Assembly: GCF_000744815.1 (NCBI RefSeq)
Contig: NZ_JQMQ01000004.1
Location: 310,001 to 374,000, forward strand
Length of the DNA stretch: 64,000 bases
Source of the DNA: Phaeacidiphilus oryzae TH49
GTDB taxonomy: Bacteria; Actinomycetota; Actinomycetes; Streptomycetales; Streptomycetaceae
Reading direction: 5' to 3'
Position 1 is the stretch's first letter, and every line of letters starts with the position of its first letter. Position numbers and translations under genes: made by a program. Below the pieces are notes generated by a model, which ran no database searches, had not been told where the DNA came from, and saw only the letters and a program-made list of their open reading frames with translations. Of this stretch, positions 17,027 through 24,882 are shown piece by piece.

Positions 17027-17995
17027 ATGGCTCGGACAAGGCTCTACCGCGCGGGGAAGCTCGACCTGGAGGACTTCCCCGTCGAGGACATATCGGAATA
17101 CCTTCCTCAATCGGACGTGGTCGTCTGGCTCGACCTCTGCGATCCCACCGACGAGGACTTCGTCAGGATCGAGGAGGAGTTCGGGCTGCACGAGCTGGCC
17201 GTCGAGGACGCCAGGCACCAGCACCAGCGCCCCAAGCTGGACCGCTACCCGACGCACTGCTTCCTGAGCATGTACGCCGTCTGCGGGGTGGAGGACCGGC
17301 TGGAGACCTGCGCCCTCTCGGTCTTCGTCACCCCCAACGCGCTGATCACCGTCCGCGCCAGCGACCGCTTCGACATCGACGAGGTGGTCGCCCGCTGGGA
17401 CGACTCCCGCGAGCTCGCCGAGCACGGCGTCGGCTTCCTGCTGCACGGCCTCCTCGACGTCCTGGTCGACGGCCACTTCGTGGCGGTCCGGGAACTCGAC
17501 GACCGGATAGAGGACCTGGAGGACCTCCTCTTCTCCGAGGACTCCCGGGAGGCCAGGGACGTCCAGCGGCACTCCTTCGCCCTGCGTAAGAGCCTGGTGC
17601 GGCTGCGCCGGGTCGCGCTGCCGATGCGCGAGATGGTCAACACCCTGATCCGCCGCGACCTCCACCTGGTCGCGGACCCGATGGTGCCGTACTACCAGGA
17701 CGTCTACGACCATGTGCTGCGGGTCGCCGAATGGACGGACTCGCTGCGGGACATGGTCGGCTCGGTGATGGAGACCAACCTCACCATCCAGGGCAACCGG
17801 ATGAACCTGATCATGAAGAAGCTGGCCGGCTGGGCGTCCATCGTAGCCGTCCCCACCGCCGTGACCGGCTTCTACGGCCAGAACGTGCCGTACCCCGGAT
17901 TCGGCACCCACTGGGGCTTCCTGGCCTCCTGCCTGGTCACCGTCGGCATCTCGGTCGGCCTCTACCTGGTCTTCCGCCGGCGCGACTGGATCTGA
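17027..17995 (+). CDS. CorA-family divalent cation transporter
   Basis: This 322-residue protein has a large cytoplasmic alpha/beta N-terminal domain (DVVVWLDLCDPTDEDFVRI, ELAVEDARHQHQRPKLDRYP), a long stalk helix and two C-terminal membrane segments (WASIVAVPTAVTGFYGQNVP and LASCLVTVGISVGLYLVF). CorA channels import Mg2+ (or Co2+/Ni2+) as homopentamers. The selectivity signature is YGQN rather than the canonical YGMN, a variant seen in many actinobacterial homologues. The ATG is preceded not by a ribosome site but by TATGGT (17015-17020), seven bases upstream, so the message is probably leaderless. It is apparently a single-gene unit. Confidence 0.88.
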   Translation: MARTRLYRAGKLDLEDFPVEDISEYLPQSDVVVWLDLCDPTDEDFVRIEEEFGLHELAVEDARHQHQRPKLDRYPTHCFLSMYAVCGVEDRLETCALSVFVTPNALITVRASDRFDIDEVVARWDDSRELAEHGVGFLLHGLLDVLVDGHFVAVRELDDRIEDLEDLLFSEDSREARDVQRHSFALRKSLVRLRRVALPMREMVNTLIRRDLHLVADPMVPYYQDVYDHVLRVAEWTDSLRDMVGSVMETNLTIQGNRMNLIMKKLAGWASIVAVPTAVTGFYGQNVPYPGFGTHWGFLASCLVTVGISVGLYLVFRRRDWI

Positions 17996-18070
17996 CCGGG
18001 CGGCGGCCGCCCGGCGCCTATTCTTGACGGGAACTCGCCTGCCCTGCGCGTGAGTTGGGGGTGCCGCAGG

Positions 18071-19702
18071 ATGAGCAGTCCATCCGGTCCGTCCAGTGCG
18101 TCCGGTCCGTCCGGTCGATTCGGTCCGTCCGGTCCGCCGGTCGACGAGGGCCCGTCCGGCCCCGTCGCCCGTCCGGCCGCCGCGCCCGACGCCGGCTCGC
18201 CGCCGCCGGCCCGGGCGCCGTTCGCGGCGCTGCCGGTGGGGGCCGTCGCGGCGGCCCTCCTCGCGCTGGAGCTCGGCTTCTCCGGCCGCTACGGCTACCA
18301 CCGGGACGAGCTGTACTTCCTGGTCGCCGGGCAGCACCTGGCTTGGGGCTACCCGGACCAGCCGCCGCTGGTCCCGGCCGTGGCGCGGGCGATGTCGGCC
18401 GCCTTCCCGCACTCGCTGGTCGCGTTGCGCGCCCCGATGGCGTCGGCGGTGGCGGCCGTGGTGGTGATGACGGGGCTGCTGGCCCGGGAGTTCGGGGCGC
18501 GGCGCGGCGGCCAGACGCTGGCGGCGGGCGGCACGGCGGTCTCCGCGATCGTCCTCGCGCTGGGGCACACCCTGTCGACGGCCACCTTCGCGCTGCTCGC
18601 CGAGGTCCTGCTGCTCTGGATGCTGGTCCGGCTGCTCCGCTCCGGGGACGGCCGCTGGTGGCCGCTGATCGGAGTGCTCGCGGGGATCGGGCTGATGGCG
18701 GACCCGCTGGTGGGCGCGATCCTGCTGGGGGCCGGGGTGGGGATCCTGGTCTCCGGCCCGCGCCGGGTGCTGTGGTCGCCCTGGCCGGCGCTGGGCGCGG
18801 CCGTCGCGGCCGGGCTGTGGCTGCCGTACCTGCTGTGGCAGGCCCGGCACGGCTGGCCGGAGCTTGCGGTCAGCCGGTCGATCGCGGCCGGCGGATCCGG
18901 GACCTCGCTGCCGCGCGGGCTCTTCCCGCCGATGCAGGCCGTGGTGGTCTCGGCGTTCCTGACGCCGGTCTGGATCGCCGGGCTGGTGCGGTTGCTGCGC
19001 GCCCGCGAGCTGCGCGTCTTCCGGTCGCTCGGCTGGGCGTACCTGGTGCTGGTGGTGCTCTTCACGGCGCTGGCCGGCAAGACGTACTACCTGGTCGCCC
19101 TCTACCCGGTGCTGCTGGCGGCGGGCGCCCAGCCCACGCTGGACTGGGTGCGGCGCCGACCGGAGCGGGCCGGCCGGCGGCGGGCGCTGCTGGCGGCCGC
19201 CGTGCTGCTGAGCCTCGTCGACGTGGTGGTCTCGCTGCCGGTGGTGCCGGCCGCGATGCTGCACGCCACCCCGATCACGGCCCTGGACGAGCCGGCCGGC
19301 GAGACCGTGGGCTGGCCCGTCTACGTACGCCAGGTCGCCGCGGTCTACCGTGCGCTGCCGGTCGCCGAGCGGTCCGGGGCGATCGTGCTGACCCGCAACT
19401 ACGGGGAGGCCGGAGCCGTGGACTACTTCGGTCCCGCGCTCGGCCTGCCGCCCGCCTACAGCGGCCACAACGGCTTCTACGACTGGGGCCCGCCGCCGGA
19501 CTCCGCCCGCACCGCGGTGGTGATCGGCTTCCAGCATCAGCCCGGGCTGCTCCGGGGGGCCTTCGGCGACTGCCGCCAGGTGGCCCGGCTGGAGAACGGG
19601 CTGCACCTCGACAACGACGAGCAGCACACGCCGCTGTGGATCTGCACCGGCCGCCGCGCCTCCTGGCCGGCGCTCTGGCCGGGCTTCAAGACCCTCGGCT
19701 GA
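18071..19702 (+). CDS. GT39/ArnT-like membrane glycosyltransferase
   Basis: The protein (about 543 residues) has a disordered Ser/Gly/Pro N-terminus (to about residue 50) and roughly ten membrane segments. GYHRDELYFLVAGQHLAWGY near residue 75 carries the Asp-Glu pair of the first extracellular loop of PMT/ArnT-type enzymes, followed by PDQPPLVPAVARAM. These use polyprenyl-phosphate sugars to glycosylate proteins or lipids on the outer face. The C-terminal soluble part ends with DNDEQHTPLWICTGRR. The acceptor and sugar are unknown. The ATG at 18071 is chosen, with GGGGG about ten bases upstream; a GTG at 18050 in the same frame is an alternative. It is convergent with the small membrane protein gene. 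Confidence 0.8.
   Translation: MSSPSGPSSASGPSGRFGPSGPPVDEGPSGPVARPAAAPDAGSPPPARAPFAALPVGAVAAALLALELGFSGRYGYHRDELYFLVAGQHLAWGYPDQPPLVPAVARAMSAAFPHSLVALRAPMASAVAAVVVMTGLLAREFGARRGGQTLAAGGTAVSAIVLALGHTLSTATFALLAEVLLLWMLVRLLRSGDGRWWPLIGVLAGIGLMADPLVGAILLGAGVGILVSGPRRVLWSPWPALGAAVAAGLWLPYLLWQARHGWPELAVSRSIAAGGSGTSLPRGLFPPMQAVVVSAFLTPVWIAGLVRLLRARELRVFRSLGWAYLVLVVLFTALAGKTYYLVALYPVLLAAGAQPTLDWVRRRPERAGRRRALLAAAVLLSLVDVVVSLPVVPAAMLHATPITALDEPAGETVGWPVYVRQVAAVYRALPVAERSGAIVLTRNYGEAGAVDYFGPALGLPPAYSGHNGFYDWGPPPDSARTAVVIGFQHQPGLLRGAFGDCRQVARLENGLHLDNDEQHTPLWICTGRRASWPALWPGFKTLG
18083..18136 (+). repeat. TCCGGTCCG-type minisatellite in the GT39 N-terminus
   Basis: TCCGGTCCG and close variants recur about six times, encoding a Ser-Gly-Pro-Ser tail before the first membrane segment. 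Such an array can vary in length between strains without affecting the membrane domain. Confidence 0.55.
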
Positions 19703-19724
19703 CGCGGTGGCGCGGCCGGCGGGG

Positions 19725-20153
19725 TCACCGCCGGCTTCGCCGCCGCAGCAGCGCGCCGACCGCCGAGCCCGCGCAGGCTGCCGGGATGACGATCAGCGCC
19801 AGCCGGTCGTACCCGGTGCGCAGGGCCAGCGCCCCGCCGCTGCCGAGGAGGAAGCCGTCCACGAAGAGCCAGCAGACCAGGCCGATCACCGGCGACCAGA
19901 CGAGCCGTGCGGGCACGGCGGCGATCGCCGCCAGGCAGCCGAACAGCACGATCGCCACCAGGGCGTAGCGATGGCCCAGCGCGAGCAGCAGGACCACCGA
20001 CAGCACTGCGGCGGAGGCGTACGCCAGCGGCAGGGCCAGGTCGGCCAGAAAGGTGTCCGGCGCCGGAGTGGGCCGCCGGGACCGCGGGGGCCGCTGCGGC
20101 TGCGGCGGCCGATACGGCTGCTTCGGGGTGGTTCGCGGATCGAGGAGGAACAC
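19725..20153 (-). CDS. Small four-helix membrane protein, function unknown
   Basis: This hypothetical protein (142 residues) has a Pro/Arg-rich cytoplasmic N-terminus (about 35 residues) and four predicted membrane segments: LALPLAYASAAVLSVVLLLA, ALVAIVLFGCLAAIAAVPA, VIGLVCWLFVDGFLLG and LALIVIPAACAGSAVGALL, ending in Arg-rich RRRSRR. The arrangement resembles the short four-helix DUF4118-like module found in front of some histidine kinases (KdpD type), but no kinase is attached. The GTG at 20153 is preferred because GGAGG precedes it by about 7 nt; the frame extends upstream as basic low-complexity sequence unlikely to be translated. Confidence 0.6.
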   Translation of the reverse strand: MFLLDPRTTPKQPYRPPQPQRPPRSRRPTPAPDTFLADLALPLAYASAAVLSVVLLLALGHRYALVAIVLFGCLAAIAAVPARLVWSPVIGLVCWLFVDGFLLGSGGALALRTGYDRLALIVIPAACAGSAVGALLRRRSRR

Positions 20154-20466
20154 GGCTCGTCCTCCGTTCGCTCGTCTGCGCCCGGCCGCGGCCTGCGGCC
20201 GTCGATTCCACCCTCCCTCGCTCCGGCCCCCGGCGGGCGGCCCCTTGACGGTCCGTATACGCCGGCGGCTCCCCTCTTGACGCTTTCCTGACGCCGTCGG
20301 GCTCGACCGCCGCCGTCTGGGTAGTCGCTGACGTTTCGTCAGGGATGCCTGGCGCGGCTGGGGCGATCGCCCCCGAACGGCCCAGCCGATCCCCGCGCGT
20401 CGCACTGCGCGGGCGGCGGCTTCCGCCGCATGCTGGAGTCAGGGCGAGTCGGCGAGAGGAGAGGCG
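20154..20466. other. Divergent intergenic region with a conserved palindrome
   Basis: This 313-bp stretch separates the four-helix protein from the hypothetical gene at 20467. It holds CTGACG-TTT-CGTCAG (20328-20342), one of five related palindromes in the window, and TTGACG (20277-20282) as a possible -35. No RNA gene or open frame with a ribosome site was seen. Confidence 0.5.
20328..20342. promoter_or_regulatory. TGACG-N3-CGTCA palindrome, copy 1
   Basis: CTGACG-TTT-CGTCAG is a perfect 15-bp inverted repeat, 125 bp before the 20467 gene. It matches the palindromes before the mce operon (39295) and the LLM operon (53594). Confidence 0.55.
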
Positions 20467-20820
20467 ATGCTGTTCACGGCGATGACGCTGCATCCGATGC
20501 CGCTGCGGGAGCGGCCGGGGCAGATCGAGTTGGACAAGGCCGACCTGGAGACGATCCGTCACTGGGCGCACCGGTACGGGATGACGGCGCCGCAGGACGA
20601 ACCTGGCCGCCGGGTGCTGCCCGCCGAGGCACTGGAGTTCGGCGGCACCGGCTGGGAGGTGACCGCCGACGAGACCCAGGCCGCCCTCAAGCGCTGGCGC
20701 AACCGCCGCCCGCAATCCGCCGCGGGGGAGGACGAGGACGATCCGGCGCCCGAGGTGTGGGACCGCTTCGTCGCCTTCCTGGAGGAGGCCGCGGTGACCG
20801 AGGGCTTCCGCATCTGGTGA
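20467..20820 (+). CDS. Hypothetical protein, 117 residues
   Basis: I do not recognise a family. The protein is soluble and acidic in the C-terminal half, with no signal peptide. It has an N-terminal segment DLETIRHWAHRYGMTAP, a middle VLPAEALEFGGTGWEVTADE, and an acidic linker (GEDEDDPAPE) before a short helix (VWDRFVAFLEEAAVTEGFRIW). The first segment is loosely like the Lsr2/small regulator type that ends in an IRxWAxxxG element, but the basic loop is replaced by acidic residues, so that link is weak. GAGGAGAGG precedes the ATG. A TGACG-N3-CGTCA palindrome lies upstream. Confidence 0.6.
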   Translation: MLFTAMTLHPMPLRERPGQIELDKADLETIRHWAHRYGMTAPQDEPGRRVLPAEALEFGGTGWEVTADETQAALKRWRNRRPQSAAGEDEDDPAPEVWDRFVAFLEEAAVTEGFRIW

Positions 20821-20878
20821 GGCGCACGGGACCACTGTCGTCCGGACGGTCGGGAATGCCCGCGGCCACCTCGGGGTT

Positions 20879-20898
20879 ACATACCCATGGGGGTATGT
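20879..20898. promoter_or_regulatory. CsoR/CstR-type operator before thioredoxin
   Basis: ACATACCC-ATGG-GGGTATGT is a perfect 8-bp inverted repeat with a 4-bp spacer. It contains the TACCC-N4-GGGTA core recognised by CsoR-family repressors (copper, nickel or persulfide sensors). It ends 29 bp before the thioredoxin start. No csoR gene is in the window, so the regulator must act in trans. Confidence 0.65.
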
Positions 20899-20927
20899 GA
20901 CAGCCCCGAGCGAGCCCTGGAGGCGAC

Positions 20928-21293
20928 ATGGCGACCATCGAACTCACCGCCGGCAACTTCGAGCAGACGGTGACCGACCACGACATCGTGCTGGTGGACT
21001 TCTGGGCGTCCTGGTGCGGCCCCTGCCGGATGTTCGGCCCGGTCTTCGAGCGGGTCTCGGAACGGCACCCGGACCTCGCCTTCGCCAAGGTCGACACCGA
21101 GGCGCAGCAGGAGCTCTCGGCGGTCTTCGGCATCACCTCGATTCCCACCCTGATGGTCGTCCGGGACAAGGTGGTGGTCTTCTCGCAGGCCGGCGCACTC
21201 CCGGAGAAGGCGCTAGAGCAGGTCGTCGAGCAGACCCGGGCGCTGGACATGGACGAGGTCCACCGCCGGCTGGCCGCCGCCACGGCCTCCTGA
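20928..21293 (+). CDS. Thioredoxin
   Basis: This is a thioredoxin of 121 residues with the classical active site FWASWCGPCRM (Cys30, Cys33) and the cis-proline loop FGITSIPTLMVVRD. It carries a C-terminal extension of some 15 residues (RALDMDEVHRRLAAATAS) beyond the usual fold. It reduces protein disulfides, or persulfides in a sulfur-stress setting. GGAGGC precedes the ATG. The CsoR/CstR-type operator upstream and the AhpD-like gene downstream suggest a metal- or reactive-sulfur-inducible thiol unit rather than the housekeeping thioredoxin, which usually sits with trxB. Confidence 0.92.
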   Translation: MATIELTAGNFEQTVTDHDIVLVDFWASWCGPCRMFGPVFERVSERHPDLAFAKVDTEAQQELSAVFGITSIPTLMVVRDKVVVFSQAGALPEKALEQVVEQTRALDMDEVHRRLAAATAS

Positions 21294-21421
21294 CCACGGC
21301 GGCAGGGATCCGGGCCAATCGGTCCACCGCCCCGGCCCGCACCGCCCTAGCCGCCGCGCCAGGGGCGGGGCTGCACTGGACGGGCCATCAGGCGGCAGGC
21401 CGGACGAAGGAGGAGCGGGCC

Positions 21422-21796
21422 ATGGGATACGGCACCACCGTCCGCGAGGAACTGCGGCGCCCGTCGCGGGAGCTGCGTCATCTGATCCCCGAGGTGTACC
21501 GGGGCTACCACGAACTCCACGACAGCGCGCTGGCCCCGGGGGCACTGGACGCGCGGACCAAGGAGCTGATCGCGCTGGCGATCGCGGTCACCCGGGAGTG
21601 CGACGGCTGCATCGCCGCCCACGCCCACGCCGCGGTGGCGCACGGGGTCGGCGAGCAGGAGGTCGCGGAGGCCATGGGCGTGGCCATCCTGATGAACGGC
21701 GGCCCGGGCACGGTGTACGGTCCGCGTGCCCTGGCCGCGTTCCAGGAGTTCGCCGAGCAGCAGCAGCAGCACCAGCAGGCCGCGGGCAGCCACTGA
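21422..21796 (+). CDS. Carboxymuconolactone decarboxylase/AhpD-like protein
   Basis: This 124-residue protein of the AhpD/CMD superfamily has the redox motif ECDGCIAAH (CxxC with His four residues on), which acts as a thiol peroxidase or disulfide reductant in AhpD-like members. It is preceded by ALDARTKELIALAIAVTR and followed by AVAHGVGEQEVAEAMGVAIL. It ends with a Gln-rich tail (EFAEQQQQHQQAAG). GGAGGAGCGG precedes the ATG at 21422. It follows the thioredoxin by 128 bp in the same direction and could receive electrons from it. A very strong terminator hairpin follows. Confidence 0.85.
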   Translation: MGYGTTVREELRRPSRELRHLIPEVYRGYHELHDSALAPGALDARTKELIALAIAVTRECDGCIAAHAHAAVAHGVGEQEVAEAMGVAILMNGGPGTVYGPRALAAFQEFAEQQQQHQQAAGSH

Positions 21797-21852
21797 GCGG
21801 CCGCCGACGGCGCCACCGCGAGGACGACGCGCTGGCGCGCCGGCCGAGAGAA

Positions 21853-21885
21853 TGGGCGGCGCCTCCGAATGGGAGGCGCCGCCCA
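21853..21885 (+). terminator. Strong 14-bp terminator hairpin
   Basis: TGGGCGGCGCCTCC (21853-21866) pairs perfectly with GGAGGCGCCGCCCA (21872-21885) around the 5-nt loop GAATG, 57 bp after the AhpD-like stop. It is the clearest factor-independent-type terminator of the window, though without a U tract. Confidence 0.75.
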
Positions 21886-22009
21886 GCCGTGTCCTGAACC
21901 GGCCAGGAAAACGGTCCTGGCCGGCATTCGCCGAGTCCCGCCCGAAATACCGAATCACGGACCGGCCGAGCCCTTCCCGGGCCGAAATTTTCGGGCTTCG
22001 CCCCCGATA

Positions 22010-22038
22010 TTGACACCCCCTGGCCGCCGGTTTAGCGT
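22010..22038 (+). promoter_or_regulatory. Vegetative promoter of the SGNH esterase gene
   Basis: A consensus -35 TTGACA (22010-22015), a 17-bp spacer and TAGCGT (22033-22038) as -10 lie 41 bp before the GTG start. This fits the principal (HrdB-type) sigma factor. The surrounding stretch is unusually AT-rich. Confidence 0.65.
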
Positions 22039-22079
22039 CGCCCGCGTTCCCCATCGGATTTCAGTGGAGGTGTCCCACT

Positions 22080-23411
22080 GTGGGATTGAATCGAAAATCC
22101 GCCTATGCGGGTTGGGCGGTGGCGGCCGTGCTGGCCGGAACGGTCGCCTTCTCCTCGCCGGTCGCCGCGGTGGGGGGAGCCACCCAGGCCGGGTCCGGCG
22201 ACCACTGGGTGGACACCTGGACCGCGATGCCGCAGCTGACCGAGCCCGGGAACATGCCGCCGGCGCCCTTCACCGGCACCGACTCGGTGTTCGTGAACAG
22301 CACCGTCCGGCAGACCGTGCACGTCACCCAGGGCGGCGACCAGCTGCGGCTGCGGTTCTCCAACGCCTTCGGCGGGGCCGCGCTGCCGATCACCGCCGCC
22401 TCGATCGCCCTGCCGGCCGGCGGCGCCGCCGGGGTCAGCGGCATCCAGCCGGGCAGCTCGCACGCGCTGACCTTCGACGGCCGGCCCTCCGCCGTGGTGC
22501 CGACCGGCTCCCAGGTGGTCTCCGACCCGGTCGGCTTCCATGTGCCGGCCGGAGCGAACCTCACCGTCACGATGTACCTGGCGCAGGGTCAGGCGTCGAC
22601 CGCCCTCACCTCCCACCCGGGCTCCCGGACCACCTCCTACATGGAGGCCGGCGACCATCTGGACGACACCGACCTGAGCGGCGCCGCCACCGCCGACCAC
22701 TGGTACTTCATCAGCGGTGTGGAGTCCTGGTCGGGCCGGGACAGCGCGGCCGCCATCGTCCTCGGCGACTCCCTCTCCGACGGCCGGGGGTCGACCACCA
22801 ACCAGAACGACCGCTGGCCGGACCAGCTCGCCGCCCGGCTGCGCCGCGACCCCGGCACTGCCCGGGTCGCCGTCGACAACCAGGCGGCCGGCGGCAACCG
22901 GCTGCTCAACGACGGCCTGGGCCCCAACGCGCTGTCCCGGGTGGACCGCGACGTACTGGCGCAGAGCGGCGTCCAGTGGCTGCTGGTCTTCGAGGGCGTC
23001 AACGACATCGGCACCGCCGACGCCACCCCGCAGGCGCAGCAGCAGGTCACCGCGGACGTCATCGCCGCGTACGACCAGAGCATCAGGCGGGCGCACGCCC
23101 AGGGGATCCGGGTGTACGGCGCGACGCTGACGCCCTTCGGCGGAAACACCGGCTACGACGATCCGCAGGGATATCGGGAGAAGTCCCGCGAGGCGATCAA
23201 CGACTGGATAAGGAACAGCGGCCGATTCGACGCGGTGGTCGATTTCGACAAGGCTGCGCGGGATCCGCAGAACCCCCGGAACATTCTTCCGCAATACGAT
23301 TCCGGCGATCACCTGCATTTGAACCCGGCCGGATACGGGGCGCTGGCCGCCGCCGTACCGGACCGGCTTTTCCTGCAGCAGCCGCTGCCGCCCGGATTCG
23401 GCTTCAACTGA
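22080..23411 (+). CDS. Secreted SGNH/GDSL esterase
   Basis: The product (443 residues) begins with a Sec signal peptide (AGWAVAAVLAGTVAFSSPVA) and is secreted. Residues about 40-215 form an N-terminal beta domain (HWVDTWTAMPQL). The SGNH hydrolase domain then has block I IVLGDSLSDGRG (nucleophile Ser), the oxyanion Gly/Asn region NQAAGGNRLL, FEGVNDIGTAD (Asn) and the Asp-x-x-His pair in GDHLHLNPAGYGAL. Such enzymes deacylate lipids or acetylated polysaccharides; the xylanase and glucuronidase next door make acetyl-xylan a reasonable but unproven substrate. GGAGG precedes the GTG start. A perfect -35 promoter lies upstream, and it is convergent with the xylanase across a shared hairpin. Confidence 0.88.
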   Translation: MGLNRKSAYAGWAVAAVLAGTVAFSSPVAAVGGATQAGSGDHWVDTWTAMPQLTEPGNMPPAPFTGTDSVFVNSTVRQTVHVTQGGDQLRLRFSNAFGGAALPITAASIALPAGGAAGVSGIQPGSSHALTFDGRPSAVVPTGSQVVSDPVGFHVPAGANLTVTMYLAQGQASTALTSHPGSRTTSYMEAGDHLDDTDLSGAATADHWYFISGVESWSGRDSAAAIVLGDSLSDGRGSTTNQNDRWPDQLAARLRRDPGTARVAVDNQAAGGNRLLNDGLGPNALSRVDRDVLAQSGVQWLLVFEGVNDIGTADATPQAQQQVTADVIAAYDQSIRRAHAQGIRVYGATLTPFGGNTGYDDPQGYREKSREAINDWIRNSGRFDAVVDFDKAARDPQNPRNILPQYDSGDHLHLNPAGYGALAAAVPDRLFLQQPLPPGFGFN

Positions 23412-23434
23412 CCGGCCGGCCCGGCGGAACCAGC

Positions 23435-23480
23435 CGGTGCCCGCGCGAGGCGGGGGCCTCACCGCGCCGCGCGGGCACCG
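23435..23480. terminator. Bidirectional hairpin between esterase and xylanase
   Basis: CGGTGCCCGCGCG (23435-23447) pairs perfectly with CGCGCGGGCACCG (23468-23480). It occupies the 73-bp gap between the two converging genes and can serve both as terminator. Confidence 0.6.
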
Positions 23481-23484
23481 CGGC

Positions 23485-24621
23485 TCAGTGCCGGCCGGCC
23501 GCCGCGGCGAAGGCGTTCGCCAGGGCGTAGTACGCCGGCTTCGGCTGGTAGTCGGCGTCGTACGGGGTGGCCGCGCCGTAGCCGGTGAAGAAGCCGGGGA
23601 TCCAGGAGTCGCCGTCGTCGAAGCCCCAGACCGTGACCCCGACGCAGCGCCGGACGGCCAGGCAGGCGTCGGCGACCGAGCCGAAGTCGGCGGCCTGCTG
23701 CTGGAGGTCGGCGTCGGTGGCCGGGAGGAGGATCCGGTCGTCGAGCTCGGTGACGGCGGTGTCCACCCCGATCGCGGCGAACCGCTGCATGTTCGCCTTG
23801 ATGTCGGTGGGCAGCTCGCCGAGGATGAAGTGCGACTCGAGGCCGATGCCGCCCAGCGGCACGCCCTCCGCCTTGAAGCGCTTGGCCATCGCGTAGGCGG
23901 CGTCGCTCTTCGCGTTGACGCCCTCGATGTTGTAGTCGTTGACGTACAGCTTGGCGTGCGGGTCGGCCTCGTGGGCCCAGCGGATCGCGTCGGCGATGTA
24001 GCCGGGGCCGAGGGCCTTCTCCCAGATCGTCTGCTTGAGGGTGCCGTCCTCGTTGAACGGCTCGTTGACCACGTCCCAGGCGTAGATCCGGCCCTTGAAG
24101 TGGCTGACCTCGGTGATGATGTGCTGCCTGAGGATCGCCTTCAGCTGGGCGTCGGTGAAGGACCCGCCGGTCAGCCAGGTCGGCAGCTGGCTGTCCCAGA
24201 CCAGGTTGTGGCCCCGGACCAGCTGGTGGTGGGCCTCGGCGAAGGAGACCAGCTCGTCGGCGCCGCTCCAGTCGAAGGTGCCCCGCTGCGGCTCCACCAC
24301 CTCCCACTTCATCGCGTTCCCGGGGGTGACCGCGCTGAACTGCGAGCCGGTGATCTGCCGGAAGGTCTGGTCGGTGTCGAGGTAGGAGATCGGGTCCACC
24401 GCGGTGCCGACGTATTTGCCGTCGGCGGCGGCGAGCTGACGCAGCGTCTGCGCGGTCGCGCCGGTGGTCTGGGCCGAGCCCGCGGGGGCGGCGGAGCCGG
24501 CCGCGGAGGCGGACCCGGCGCCGGCCAGGCCGCCCGCGGCGACCGCCGCGACGACCGCGCAGCCGGCGAGTGCCCGTCGGGCGGCTCTGGAGAGAGTCGA
24601 GGGCGAAGGCAGGGCGAACAT
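23485..24621 (-). CDS. Secreted GH10 endo-1,4-beta-xylanase
   Basis: This is a 378-residue family 10 xylanase with a signal peptide (RRALAGCAVVAAVAAGGLAG) and no carbohydrate-binding module. Catalytic features are FSAVTPGNAMKWEVVEPQRG, HNLVWDSQLPTW, the acid/base Glu in YAWDVVNEPFNEDG and the nucleophile Glu in AVTELDD. TVWGFDDGDSWIPGF and a C-terminal YYALANAF complete the barrel. It cleaves internal xylan linkages outside the cell. It is divergent from the GH115 glucuronidase; together they would degrade glucuronoxylan. Its upstream region carries two copies of the CGAAACTT element associated with xylanase control in streptomycetes. Confidence 0.93.
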   Translation of the reverse strand: MFALPSPSTLSRAARRALAGCAVVAAVAAGGLAGAGSASAAGSAAPAGSAQTTGATAQTLRQLAAADGKYVGTAVDPISYLDTDQTFRQITGSQFSAVTPGNAMKWEVVEPQRGTFDWSGADELVSFAEAHHQLVRGHNLVWDSQLPTWLTGGSFTDAQLKAILRQHIITEVSHFKGRIYAWDVVNEPFNEDGTLKQTIWEKALGPGYIADAIRWAHEADPHAKLYVNDYNIEGVNAKSDAAYAMAKRFKAEGVPLGGIGLESHFILGELPTDIKANMQRFAAIGVDTAVTELDDRILLPATDADLQQQAADFGSVADACLAVRRCVGVTVWGFDDGDSWIPGFFTGYGAATPYDADYQPKPAYYALANAFAAAAGRH

Positions 24622-24653
24622 GCGAAGTGGTTCCCCTCTGGGTGGGTGGCGGT

Positions 24654-24687
24654 GTTTCGAAACTTGTGCTTGGCAGGTCGAAACTTC
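24654..24687. promoter_or_regulatory. Xylanase-type operator repeats (CGAAACTT)
   Basis: GTTTCGAAACTT (24654-24665) and CGAAACTTC (24679-24687) lie 33-66 bp upstream of the xylanase start, with a 21-bp offset between the CGAAACTT cores. Repeats of the CGAAA/GAAACTTTC type are known before streptomycete xylanase genes and mediate xylan induction and repression. Identity with that operator is inferred from sequence only. Confidence 0.6.
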
Positions 24688-24854
24688 CCGTGCCGCGTGA
24701 CCATAGAGCGGCCCCGCGCCGCGGTCAATCCACTGGGGCGGATGTTTTCCATGGTCACCAACCGCAGGTACAGAGCCTGAAGTTGACGCTGCGAGATCCG
24801 TTGACGCCGGGCGGTGGTCACCTTATGGTCTCCGCTGGCAAGCGAGTAGGTGTC

Positions 24855-24869
24855 AGAAACTTTCGAAAG
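24855..24869. promoter_or_regulatory. Xylanase-type operator before GH115
   Basis: AGAAACTTTCGAAAG contains GAAACTTTC and a perfect 10-bp palindrome CTTTCGAAAG (24860-24869). It lies just before, and partly overlaps, the ribosome site of the GH115 gene, and matches the elements before the divergent xylanase. Shared control of both genes is likely. Confidence 0.65.
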
Positions 24870-24882
24870 AGGACCCGCCGGC

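Noticed and set aside
14270-19627. A very long open frame on the minus strand across GH38, CorA and GT39
   Set aside because: It is rich in Gly, Arg, Gln and Val without any family motif. It is antisense to three well-supported genes and results from low stop-codon density in GC-rich DNA.
20467-20820. Lsr2-like nucleoid protein
   Set aside because: Only a loose similarity to the IRxWAxxxG element; the basic DNA-binding loop is replaced by acidic residues.
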